From JBBPZA01 sp963728925 (GTDB lineage: Bacteria; Actinomycetota; Thermoleophilia; Solirubrobacterales; Solirubrobacteraceae), in the NCBI GenBank assembly GCA_963728925.1, contig CAVSMB010000031.1, forward strand, positions 1-64,000: a stretch of DNA of 64,000 nucleotides, read 5' to 3'. Below are positions 11,607-18,886 of this stretch, piece by piece; the stretch's first letter is position 1; each line of letters starts with the position of its first letter. The position numbers and the translations under genes are program-made. The notes beneath the pieces were generated by a model. The model was not told the origin of the DNA. It saw only the letters and a list, made by a program, of their open reading frames with translations, and did not search any database.

Positions 11607-12943
11607 CAGGCGGCGACGGGCGCGCGCTGCTGCGCGCTGAGGCGCTCGCGGACCAGCACCTCGGCGCCGCGCGCCGGCGTCAGGGTGATCGCGCGACGGG
11701 TGACGCGCTCGTCCTCGGGCCGCGCCGGCGCGAGGCGCACGCGCGACACGAGCTGCTCGAGCACGACCTTCATCTCGAAGAGCGCGAAGCTCGCCCCGAG
11801 GCAGCGGCGCACGCCGCCGCCGAAGGGGATCCACGTGTAGGTCCCCGCCGGCTGCTCGAGGAAGCGCTCGGGACGGAAGCGGCGCGGCTCGGGATAGACG
11901 TCCTCGCGCCGGTGGATGAGGTGGATGCACGGCGTGAGCGTCACGCCGGCGGGCAGCTCGTACTCGCCGATGCGAAACGGCGCGGTCAGCCGGCGCGCCA
12001 CGATCGGCAGCACCGGCCGTAGCCGCAGCGTCTCCTTGACGACGGCGTCGAGGTAGGAGTCCTCTCCTGCCGCCACGTCCTCGGTCAGGCGCTCCAGCGC
12101 CTCGGGGTTCCGCAGGAGGCGCTCGATCGCCCACGCCAGCGAGGTCGCGGTCGTCTCGTGCCCGGCGATGAGCAGCGTCATCAGCTCGTCGCGCAGCTCG
12201 ACGTCGCGCATGGGGGTGCCGTCCTCGTGGCGGGCGAGGAGCAGCAGCGACAGGATGTCCTCGCGCTCCTCCAGGTCGGGCGCCTCCCGGCGCAGGGCGA
12301 TCTCCTCGAAGATGACGCGGTCGACCGCCGCCGTCGCGCCGGTCGCACGGGTGACGCCCGACATCCGCCGTGGCCCGAGGAGCGCCGCGAGGGCCAGCAC
12401 CGGCGCGCTCGTGACCAGGTCGCCGGTGCGACGCAGCGCCGCGCGCAGCCGCGCCAGCCGCTCTGGATCGGTGACCCCGAAGACCGCGCGCATGATCACC
12501 TCGAGAGTGACCGCCTGCATCCGCGGCCACAGCGCAAGCGGCGAGCCGACCGGCCACCCGTCGATCTCCTCGGCGGCGACCCGCGCCATCAGGTCGCCGT
12601 AGGCCTTCATGCGCTCGCCGTGGAAAGGCGGTAGAAGGACCTTTCGCTGCGCCATGTGGGGCTTGTCGTCAAGGAGCAGCACGGAGTTCGAGCCCAGCAC
12701 CGGGCGCAGGACCCTGTTCCCCTCGCCCGCGTGCAGCACGGCGGGGTCGCCGGTGAAGACCTGCTTGACGTGCTCGGGGTCGGCCAGGAACACCCACGTT
12801 CCCTCCTGCGCGATCCGCAGGCGGAACACGTCCCCGTAGCGTCGCCGGCAGCGCTCCATGAACGGCATCGGGCGGGTGGCCCACCCGAGCGTCTGGACCG
12901 CGCGCGATGCCCTTGGGCCCGGTGGCAGCGTCGCCGCACTCAC
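11606..12943 (-). CDS. Cytochrome P450
   Basis: A 445-residue soluble P450 of usual length. Key motifs are the I-helix oxygen-activation motif AGHETTATS near residue 257, the K-helix ETLRLRP near 300, the PERF region (FRPERFL) and the heme loop FGGGVRRCLGA, with the heme-ligand cysteine near residue 380. These enzymes hydroxylate or otherwise oxidise hydrophobic substrates using an electron donor; no ferredoxin is encoded next to it. The GTG start at 12943 lies 7 bases after a TACGCT box, so the mRNA may be leaderless. It heads an operon with a TetR regulator and an SDR, which suggests an inducible catabolic or detoxification unit. Confidence 0.9.
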   Translation of the reverse strand: MSAATLPPGPRASRAVQTLGWATRPMPFMERCRRRYGDVFRLRIAQEGTWVFLADPEHVKQVFTGDPAVLHAGEGNRVLRPVLGSNSVLLLDDKPHMAQRKVLLPPFHGERMKAYGDLMARVAAEEIDGWPVGSPLALWPRMQAVTLEVIMRAVFGVTDPERLARLRAALRRTGDLVTSAPVLALAALLGPRRMSGVTRATGATAAVDRVIFEEIALRREAPDLEEREDILSLLLLARHEDGTPMRDVELRDELMTLLIAGHETTATSLAWAIERLLRNPEALERLTEDVAAGEDSYLDAVVKETLRLRPVLPIVARRLTAPFRIGEYELPAGVTLTPCIHLIHRREDVYPEPRRFRPERFLEQPAGTYTWIPFGGGVRRCLGASFALFEMKVVLEQLVSRVRLAPARPEDERVTRRAITLTPARGAEVLVRERLSAQQRAPVAA

Positions 12944-12950
12944 GTACCGC

Positions 12951-12984
12951 AGCGTATCCAGCCAGATACCTCTCAGTATGTCAA
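12951..12984 (-). promoter_or_regulatory. Promoter and dyad operator of the P450-TetR operon
   Basis: On the minus strand TTGACA lies at 12984-12979 and TACGCT at 12956-12951, 7 bases before the GTG. The spacing of 22 bases is long for a standard promoter, so TTGACA may pair with the intermediate GGATA box instead. Inverted sequences overlap it: GTATCCAGCCAGATAC (12954-12969) and ATACCTCTCAGTAT (12966-12979). They are plausible TetR binding sites. The TTGACA overlaps the end of phoU. Confidence 0.4.
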
Positions 12985-13643
12985 GCCACGGTGGCGCGAC
13001 CCGGAGGACGGCCCGAGCACACGAACTCCACGGAACGCCCCACGTCCACGGCGTTGTCGCCGATGCGCTCCAGCGCGCGCGCGACGAGGACCATGTACAT
13101 CGCCCACTCGCGGGTGTCTCGATCGTCGCCGATCGCGAGCGCCAGGCGAAAGCACTCGCGGTTGCCGTGGTCCAGCACGTCGTCGCGAGCCTCGAGCTGA
13201 CGGGCGAGAGCGACGTCGCGGGCCGCGAAGGCCTCGCGGGCGAGCAGCACCTGGTCGCGGGCCGTGGGCGCCATCGCCCGCAGGCACTGGACGGGGCCCT
13301 CGTCGGCGCCGGTCGCCGCCCTCGATAGGCGGGCGAGCTTCGCGATGCTCGCGCACTGATGGCCGATGCGCTCGCCGTAGGTCAGGGTGTCGAGCAGCGC
13401 CGTCGCGACGCGCAGGTCGGCCGCCACCGGCGCCTGCCTGGCCAGGAAGGTCAGCAGCTCGCGCTGCAGGCGAGCCCGACGACCCTCGAGCTCGTCCGTC
13501 GCCGCGAGGACGCCGGCGGCGCCGGGGCGGTCGCTCGCGAGCACCGCCTGCACGGACGGGACGACACCGTCGGCGTGCTTCCCGAGGTCCTCGAGGATCT
13601 CCCGTTCCAGCCCTCCGAGCGTCTGCTGAAACCGCTCCCTCAC
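12981..13643 (-). CDS. phoU: PhoU-like phosphate signalling regulator
   Basis: A 220-residue all-helical protein with two PhoU repeats. The first starts FQQTLGGLEREILEDLG; the second has the typical end YMVLVARALERIGDNAVDVG. PhoU proteins couple phosphate uptake (Pst) to two-component signalling and bind metal ions through acidic residues. No pst or phoBR genes are in the window, but a polyphosphate kinase 2 gene lies directly upstream, which fits phosphate storage control. GTG 13643 overlaps the stop of a 56-residue gene (GTGA), so translation is coupled. Confidence 0.8.
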   Translation of the reverse strand: MRERFQQTLGGLEREILEDLGKHADGVVPSVQAVLASDRPGAAGVLAATDELEGRRARLQRELLTFLARQAPVAADLRVATALLDTLTYGERIGHQCASIAKLARLSRAATGADEGPVQCLRAMAPTARDQVLLAREAFAARDVALARQLEARDDVLDHGNRECFRLALAIGDDRDTREWAMYMVLVARALERIGDNAVDVGRSVEFVCSGRPPGRATVA

Positions 13644-13810
13644 ACGGACGCCAGCAGGGGCTCGGTCCCAGTCAGGTACAGCAGCGCCTCCTCGAGGCGC
13701 GGCCTCGTCGCGACGTCGAGGTCGCGCGCCGGGCGCACCCGGTGTTCGCCGTCGACGATCGACGTGACCAGCGAGAAGCTCGAGCCGCCCGTCCGCACCC
13801 CTCTCACCAT
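13640..13810 (-). CDS. Small 56-residue protein coupled to phoU
   Basis: A short ORF from ATG 13810 with a GTGA overlap to phoU. The C-terminal half, HRVRPARDLDVATRPRLEEA followed by LLYLTG, resembles the beta-strand and first helix of STAS/anti-sigma-antagonist domains, but the protein is far too short for a whole domain. It may be a phoU-linked small regulator or a remnant. Function is not assignable. Confidence 0.4.
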   Translation of the reverse strand: MVRGVRTGGSSFSLVTSIVDGEHRVRPARDLDVATRPRLEEALLYLTGTEPLLASV

Positions 13811-13884
13811 ACGCCTCGCAGCGCCCTCACAAGGGCCCGAAGCCCGCGTAGTGCGGGCAAACGCGGTTCCAGCGACGGCTCGAC

Positions 13885-14697
13885 TCAGAACACCGCCGGC
13901 ACGAAGCGCTGGGTCTCGCGCGGCGGGCGGACGTACCCGCCGTCGCCCTGGCGCGTCGGCAGCTTGAGCGCGGCGGGTGGCTCGTAGTCGTACGGGATGC
14001 TGGCGAGCAGATGGGTGATGGTGTTCACCCGGGCCCGCCGCTTGTCGTCCGCCTCGACCACCCACCACGGGGAGAGCTCTGAGTCCGTGTGGGCGAACAT
14101 CACGTCCTTCGCGCGCGAGTAGTCGACCCATCGGCTGCGCGCCTGGAGATCCATCGGGCTGAGCTTCCAGTGCTTGGTCGGGTCGGCCAGCCGCGCCTGG
14201 AAGCGGCGTTCCTGCTCCTCGTCGGAGACCGAGAACCAGTACTTGACGAGCTTGATGCCCGAGCGGATGAGCATCTCCTCGAACACCGGGCAGGCGCGCA
14301 GGAACTCCTGGTACTCCTCCTCGGTGCAGAAGCCCATCACCCGCTCGACGCCGGCGCGGTTGTACCAGCTGCGGTCGAAGAGCACGATCTCCCCGGCGGC
14401 GGGGAGCTGGGCGACGTAGCGCTCGAAGTACCACTGCGTGCGCTCGCGGTCGTTGGGCGCCGGGAGCGCCACGATCCGCGCCACCCGCGGGCTCAAGTCG
14501 GCGGTGATCGTCTTGATGACCCCGCCCTTGCCGGCCGCGTCACGGCCCTCGAAGACCACGGCGACGCGCATGCCCTGCGACCTGACCCACTCCTGGAGCT
14601 TGACGAGCTCGACGCTGAGCCGCGCGACCTCCTCGTCGTAGATGGCGCGCTTGAGCTTGCCACGCTTGTTGTTGACCTCGCCCTCCGTCTTCGCCAT
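13885..14697 (-). CDS. ppk2: Polyphosphate kinase 2 (PPK2 family)
   Basis: A 270-residue protein of normal PPK2 length. It has the Walker A motif FEGRDAAGKGGVIKT near residue 50, Walker B/lid text LFDRSWYNRAGVERVMGF and DLQARSRWVDYSRAKDVMF. PPK2 enzymes transfer phosphate between polyphosphate and nucleoside di- or monophosphates. The start ATG 14697 gives the family N-terminus MAKTEGEVNNKRGKLKRAIYD; an upstream extension is non-coding in character. It is followed after 74 bases by the small gene and phoU on the same strand, forming a phosphate-related group. Confidence 0.9.
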   Translation of the reverse strand: MAKTEGEVNNKRGKLKRAIYDEEVARLSVELVKLQEWVRSQGMRVAVVFEGRDAAGKGGVIKTITADLSPRVARIVALPAPNDRERTQWYFERYVAQLPAAGEIVLFDRSWYNRAGVERVMGFCTEEEYQEFLRACPVFEEMLIRSGIKLVKYWFSVSDEEQERRFQARLADPTKHWKLSPMDLQARSRWVDYSRAKDVMFAHTDSELSPWWVVEADDKRRARVNTITHLLASIPYDYEPPAALKLPTRQGDGGYVRPPRETQRFVPAVF

Positions 14698-14800
14698 TCG
14701 TCGCCTCCTCGGAGCTCGCGTTCTCAAGGATCCCCGGCTATGGACTGCATCATGCACGCCCGCGTCGGGTCCACCGGCCGGAACCGGTGCTCGAGCTCAT

Positions 14801-15089
14801 CGACCTGTCCACCAGCTCGAGCTAGTGGAGCGCCTGTGCGACGGCGTGGCGATCGTCCGCGACGGCCGGCTCGTCGCCGCGGGGAACGGTCGACGAGCTG
14901 CGCGCGCGCCGCGGCAAACGCCGCTGGCGGGTCGAGGTCCTCGGTGGCGGGGACGGCTGGGTCGACGGGGTCGCGGGGGCTCGTCGCGCCGGCCCGGGGC
15001 TCGTGGAGCTGGAGCCCGGCGCCGACCCGCAGCGGCTGCTCGACGCGGCCCGAGCCGCCGGGGCCCTCCAGCGCTTCGGGCCTGACCAG
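14801..15089 (+). pseudogene. ABC-2 exporter ATPase, C-terminal piece 1
   Basis: The sequence starts in HQLELVERLCDGVAIVRDGR (the region just after the switch histidine) and, after a one-base insertion near 14885, continues TVDELRARRGKRRWRVEVLG to FGPDQ. This is the C-terminal part of a NatA/CcmA-type ABC ATPase. Walker A, the signature motif and Walker B are all absent. The natural continuation PSLAELFREVV is found 713 bases further on (15803), so the gene is interrupted by an inserted segment. Confidence 0.7.
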
Positions 15090-15251
15090 TGACGAGCTGG
15101 CGCAAGCCTCTCAGACCGTCACGTACGCGCCAGGGGGCCCACCGGCCTCCTGGGCGGGAGGCGCGCCCGACCGTCGCCGGGGGTGCACGCGACCACCCGG
15201 CGCTCTCAGGCCCGCGGGCTTCCGTGTGGGGCGGTGCTCCCGCCCCTCCCG

Positions 15252-15802
15252 TCAGGCGTGGTCGGCGTGCGCGGCGACCGTCCGGCGGGCGGCCTCGAGC
15301 TCGCCGTTGGCCGAGCCTGCGTTGATCCTCAGGCCCGCCGCCACGCGGTCGCCGAGATCGGGGTCAACTGCGGACCAGTAGGCGACGACGCGCAGCTGGG
15401 TCTCGGAGGCGACGTCGTCGCTCGCGTGCCCGACGATGTTCGCGACCAGGTGCTCGCGGTCGGTGTCGCTCATCACCTCGCGGTAGAAGGGCGCCGGCTT
15501 GCCCGAAGTCGTCGTCCTCCGCGTGACGGGCGTTGGCGTAGCGGCCGATCTCGCCTCCGGCCACCGACCAGCCGACGTCGAGCCCGGCGGCCGGGTCCGC
15601 CTCCGGGCCACCGTGGGAGTTCGGGGCGTACACGGGCTGGTCGCCTGCGTGCCGGTAGGTCATGTGCCCTTCCTTGTTGTAGGAATGGACCTCGACCTTG
15701 GGGGCGTTGATCGGCAGCTGCTCGTAGTTGGTCCCGATCCTGTGCAGATGGGTGTCGTGGTAGGAGAAGATCCGCCCCATCAGCATCTTGTCCGGGCTCA
15801 GG
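15252..15802 (-). pseudogene. Catalase (KatA/KatE type), C-terminal fragment
   Basis: On the minus strand the frame reads GLSPDKMLMGRIFSYHDTHL, then HRIGTNYEQLPINAP, YRHAGDQPVYAPNSHGGPEA and HAEDDDFGQAGAL. This covers the heme-proximal and C-terminal parts of a monofunctional catalase, with the proximal tyrosine motif reading FSYHDTH. A one-base insertion near 15486 shifts the frame; the rest, YREVMSDTDREHLVANIVGH, follows to a stop at 15252. The N-terminal half with the catalytic His/Asn is missing. The fragment sits inside the ABC ATPase gene, in the opposite direction. Confidence 0.75.
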
Positions 15803-15928
15803 CCGTCCCTCGCCGAGCTGTTCCGCGAGGTGGTCGGCGCGGGCGACGGCGAGCGTGGCGACCACGGCGGCCGGTCGGTGACGGAGCGGGCCACCGGCGT
15901 CGTCGAGCGGGAGCCGCACGTCCCGTGA
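15803..15928 (+). pseudogene. ABC-2 exporter ATPase, C-terminal piece 2
   Basis: 41 codons starting PSLAELFREVVGAGDGERGD, in a natural C-terminal context of ABC-2 ATPases, ending in TGA at 15926. Its stop overlaps the GTG start of the permease fragment (GTGA), preserving the original operon junction. It directly continues piece 1 (FGPDQ) if bases 15090-15802 are removed. Confidence 0.65.
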
Positions 15929-16280
15929 GGCCGCGCGGCCCGACCTTCCTCGCCGCGCGCCGCGAGGTGCGCGACCGGCTGCGCAGCCGTGCCTTCCACG
16001 CCTCGGCGGTGGTGCAGCTCCTGATCGTCGTCGGGATCGTGATCGCGGCCACGCTGACCGGCGGCGACGGGCCCGACCGGGTGAAGCTCGCAACGGTCGG
16101 CGCCCAGGCGCGGGCCACCGGCGCGGCGGCGCGGGCCCGCGAGCGCTCCTACAACCTCCGCGCGGCGCTGCGCCCGCAGCGTCGCCGGGCGCATCTACGA
16201 GCGCGCCCATCCTGCGCGTCGGAGCGCCGCTCAAGCTGACCCAGGCGCTGCGTCTGGCGCGCGCCGGCGCAGGGCGGTGA
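15925..16280 (+). pseudogene. ABC-2 exporter permease, internally deleted
   Basis: The 5' end is natural: GTG 15925, then FLAARREVRDRLRSRAFHAS and the first membrane helix VVQLLIVVGIVIAATLTGG. After YNLRAALR (near 16165) the frame jumps to the C-terminal end SVAGRIYERA-ILRVGAPLKL followed by TQALRLARAG, with one extra base near 16203. About 250 or more residues, including the other membrane helices, are missing. The product cannot form an exporter. Confidence 0.6.
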
Positions 16281-16289
16281 GGACGTGCC

Positions 16290-16940
16290 TCAGGCCTTCG
16301 GGCCGACGAACGCGTCGAGCGCGGAGACGCTCACCCGGTGCGAGATGGAGATGTTGCGAGGGTTCGAGAGCGTCCAGCGGATCCCGAGCCGATCGCACGT
16401 CTCGCAGAAGAGTCTGCGTATATCCGGCGAGAGGTTGGAGAAGAAGTAGCGCGGATACGCGTACTCCGCCACCCGGCCGCTCGGCAGTCGCGTGGAGAAC
16501 CGGTTGATGGTGCGGCAGCCGTCCGAGTGGATCAGGCCGCGGAGGAACCAGCGGGGGTTCTCGTCGACAATCAGCCGCTGCCAGGGGGCAAGCGAGATGA
16601 CGCGCTCGTGCTTGCGCCCCGGGCCGTGCTGCGGGAACGCGGAGGGCCAGCCCCGCCAGTGACAGTTGATCCGGACGCATCGCGTGCCGGAGACACGCCG
16701 GCGGCGCACACGAGCGGGCAAAGCAGTGAGCTGCACGGCGGCCGTCGCGTCCTCGAGGATCTCCGGGTACACCGCGTCGAGCGACAGGTCGAGCCGGACC
16801 GTCCGGGGGAAGACCGCCAGGTTGCCGTCGCCGAGGTAGAGCCCGAGCAGGTACGCGTAGGACGCGGGGTCGGGCGGGCGCCACTCCGAAGCGGGCGGGA
16901 CAGTCGAGCCAGTGACCGCAGCGTCTGCGCGAGACTTCAC
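16290..16940 (-). CDS. LAGLIDADG-type (HTH-less) nuclease-like protein beside tRNA-Trp
   Basis: A 216-residue protein with two LAGLIDADG-like repeats: YAYLLGLYLGDGNLAVF near residue 28 and WFLRGLIHSDGCRTIN near residue 130. It ends with SVSALDAFVGPKA. It belongs to an actinobacterial group that usually has an N-terminal helix-turn-helix in front of the LAGLIDADG core; here this part is missing and replaced by about 25 residues of low complexity. Both catalytic-type acidic residues (LGDG, HSDG) are present, so nuclease activity is possible but unproven. GTG 16940 lies 43 bases from the divergently transcribed tRNA-Trp gene. A deletion remnant of the same family lies beside the tRNA at 22303. 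Confidence 0.65.
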   Translation of the reverse strand: MKSRADAAVTGSTVPPASEWRPPDPASYAYLLGLYLGDGNLAVFPRTVRLDLSLDAVYPEILEDATAAVQLTALPARVRRRRVSGTRCVRINCHWRGWPSAFPQHGPGRKHERVISLAPWQRLIVDENPRWFLRGLIHSDGCRTINRFSTRLPSGRVAEYAYPRYFFSNLSPDIRRLFCETCDRLGIRWTLSNPRNISISHRVSVSALDAFVGPKA

Positions 16941-16983
16941 GAGGCTATTCTCACCGCTTGACCGGACATGGATCCGGTACCCC

Positions 16984-17056
16984 GGGGGAGTAAGCTAGTG
17001 GTCCACGCGCGCGGTCTCCAAAACCGTGAACCTGGGTTCGAATCCCAGCTCCCCCG
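16984..17056 (+). tRNA. tRNA-Trp (anticodon CCA)
   Basis: Acceptor GGGGGAG paired with CTCCCCC, anticodon loop CTCCAAA in a stem GCGGT/ACCGT, T arm CTGGG-TTCGAAT-CCCAG and discriminator G, as expected for Trp. Confidence 0.95.
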
Positions 17057-17342
17057 CTCGGCGAAGACGTCGGATCACCAGCCTATTCTCGTCGCGCCCA
17101 AGACTCCATGATCGACCACCCGCACGTCAACCACTTCGGCAGCCGGCTTCCCGTCTGGTTGGCTTGCGCGACCGCCTATCGCCCGTTGCCGGTCGAACCC
17201 GACATGGCCCGGGCTACGGCTGGCACCCCGAAGCCCAAGCCTCCAAGCCCGCCGCCGAGCGGGTCCGCATACCCGCCTCTGCCGACCGAGCATGACACCC
17301 GCGAGGGCGGGGGAGGCGAGCACAAAGTGACCGGCGAACACA

Positions 17343-17462
17343 ATGAGCGGTCCGCCTGATCCGCCTGATCCGCCGCCCCCGCCGTCGTTCCGGCCGGCCT
17401 ATGAACCCCTCCCCACGAGGGAACTCACCGAGGCGGACGACGAGCCAGACAAGCGGAAGTAG
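17343..17462 (+). CDS. Possible 39-residue proline-rich peptide
   Basis: ATG 17343 to TAG 17460 encodes a peptide with a PPDPPDPPPPPSFRPAYEPL core and an acidic-basic tail (EADDEPDKRK). There is no known family and no clear ribosome binding site. The 286 bases between tRNA-Trp and this ORF (17057-17342) hold only weak overlapping frames with proline-rich text, and I see no supportable gene there. Confidence 0.25.
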   Translation: MSGPPDPPDPPPPPSFRPAYEPLPTRELTEADDEPDKRK

Positions 17463-17567
17463 CGGGTGCGTCGGGCGTCGCTGCCCGCGACCAAGCTGGA
17501 GCTCGCCCGCTCCTTCGACGCGCCGACGCGCTGCGACCGCCGACGCCGCCCCAACCGCCCCGGCGCC

Positions 17568-17573
17568 TACGCT
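17568..17573 (+). promoter_or_regulatory. -10 box, leaderless-type, of the TetR gene at 17581
   Basis: TACGCT ends 7 bases before the ATG at 17581; no ribosome binding site is seen. Confidence 0.35.
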
Positions 17574-17580
17574 ATGCGGG

Positions 17581-18213
17581 ATGGCGACCACGTCCCGCAG
17601 CCGGCTCGCACTCGACGAGCGGCGGGCGCAGCTGCTCGAGCTCGGGCTCGGCCTGTTCAGCGCGCGCAGCTACGACGAGATCTCGATCGACGACATCGCG
17701 ACCGCGGCCGGGGTGTCCAAGGGGCTGCTCTACCACTACTTCCCGACCAAGCGCGACTTCTACGTCGCGACGGTCCGCGAGGCGGCGGCGGAGCTTCGCA
17801 ACCTCACCGAGCCCGACGAGTCGCTGCCACCGGTGCAACGGCTGCGCCACGGCCTCGAGGCCTACCTGGACTACGTCGAGACCCACGCGGTCGGCTACAC
17901 GACGCTCCTGCGGGGCGGGATCGGCTCCGACGACGAGGTGCGCGCGATCGTCGAGGAGACGCGCACGTCGATGACCGAGCGCTTCCTCGAGGGGCTCGAG
18001 GCCACCGAGCCGACGCCTGCGGTGCGCCTGGCCCTGCGCGGGTGGATGGGGTTCTGCGAGGAGGCCAGCCTCGCCTGGCTCGACGAGCGTCAGCCCGCCC
18101 GCGCCGAGCTCGTCACCCTGCTCATGGTCGTCCTGGGCTCGGCGCTGGCGGCGGCGGGGGAACGGAGCGAGGACGTTCGGGCGTGGATGGGCGGCGCAGC
18201 GGCCGGCCGCTGA
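17581..18213 (+). CDS. TetR/AcrR family regulator
   Basis: A 210-residue regulator with an N-terminal helix-turn-helix (ISIDDIATAAGVSKGLLYHY, then FPTKRDFY) and a C-terminal ligand domain with a conserved RGWMGFCEEASLAWL stretch, as in many actinobacterial TetR proteins of unknown ligand. It is transcribed toward a second, unrelated TetR gene and their 3' ends overlap by 92 bases. The start is set by the TACGCT box and by the position of the HTH. Its target is not evident from the context. Confidence 0.85.
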   Translation: MATTSRSRLALDERRAQLLELGLGLFSARSYDEISIDDIATAAGVSKGLLYHYFPTKRDFYVATVREAAAELRNLTEPDESLPPVQRLRHGLEAYLDYVETHAVGYTTLLRGGIGSDDEVRAIVEETRTSMTERFLEGLEATEPTPAVRLALRGWMGFCEEASLAWLDERQPARAELVTLLMVVLGSALAAAGERSEDVRAWMGGAAAGR

Positions 18214-18808
18214 GCGTGCTGGCGCCGTCCGCGGAGAGCCCGTCGAGCGCGAGGGTGAGGTAGCGCCGCCACGTCGCGGGCGTCGCGTCGGGGCTCGCCG
18301 CGAGCACGGCGGCCAGCCCGGCGAACAGCACGGCGAGGTCCTCCGGGGCGACGTCGGGACGCATCAGCCCCTGCGCCTGGGCGCGGCGCACGAGGACGTC
18401 CATCGCGGCGAGGTTGGCGGCGCGGGCCTCTCGTACCTCGGGGACGTCGATGACGCGCCGCAGGCTCTCGTGGAAGGTGGGGTCGGGCGACTTGGCGAGC
18501 AGGACCGAACGCAGCGCCTCCCACGCGTCGTCCTGCGCCAGGGCCGAGGTGAAGCGCGCTTCGTACTCGGCGAGGCGGTCCACGACGACCGCGGCGATCA
18601 GGTGGTCCTTGGTCGGGAAGGAGCGGTAGACCGTCCCCTTCCCGACGCCTGCGCTCGCGGCGATCTCGGGGATGCCCGCGTCGAGGCCCTTCTCGCGGAA
18701 GACGTCGGCCGCCGCGGCGACGACCGCCGCCCGGTTGCGAACGGCGTCGGCGCGCTTGCGCCGCCCCGTGAGGCTGTGGCGCGCGGTCGCAGGCGGAGGG
18801 CTGGCCAT
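18122..18808 (-). CDS. TetR/AcrR family repressor of the adjacent MFS exporter
   Basis: A 228-residue protein. The helix-turn-helix (IPEIAASAGVGKGTVYRSFP) is preceded by a basic arm (GRRKRADAVRNRAAV). The C-terminal tail after residue 195 is proline- and arginine-rich and lies over the 3' end of the convergent TetR gene, so the real tail may be neutral. It is divergent from the MFS transporter at 18887. The gap contains a perfect 16-bp palindrome, which fits a repressor controlling itself and the exporter. TAGCAT lies 10 bases before the ATG. Confidence 0.85.
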   Translation of the reverse strand: MASPPPATARHSLTGRRKRADAVRNRAAVVAAAADVFREKGLDAGIPEIAASAGVGKGTVYRSFPTKDHLIAAVVVDRLAEYEARFTSALAQDDAWEALRSVLLAKSPDPTFHESLRRVIDVPEVREARAANLAAMDVLVRRAQAQGLMRPDVAPEDLAVLFAGLAAVLAASPDATPATWRRYLTLALDGLSADGASTLSGRPLRRPSTPERPRSVPPPPPAPSPGRP

Positions 18809-18818
18809 GGCGACACGG

Positions 18819-18824
18819 ATGCTA
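18819..18824 (-). promoter_or_regulatory. -10 box of the TetR gene at 18808
   Basis: TAGCAT on the minus strand, 10 bases before the ATG at 18808 and 20 bases from the palindromic operator. Confidence 0.3.
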
Positions 18825-18843
18825 GCCTGGCCCGATCGTGAAC

Positions 18844-18859
18844 CGGACCCATGGGTCCG
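18844..18859. promoter_or_regulatory. Palindromic operator for the TetR repressor
   Basis: CGGACCCATGGGTCCG is a perfect 16-base palindrome in the 78-base gap between the divergent TetR and MFS genes. Length, symmetry and position are those of TetR-family operators. It sits between the start of the MFS gene and the -10 box of the repressor gene. Confidence 0.65.
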
Positions 18860-18886
18860 TATCCATTCCGCCCCGGACCTTCCGCC

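Noticed and set aside
15089..15325. Plus-strand ORF starting VTSWRKPLRP as an ABC permease start
   Set aside because: Only the first few residues resemble a permease; the true permease start with a good membrane helix is at 15925.
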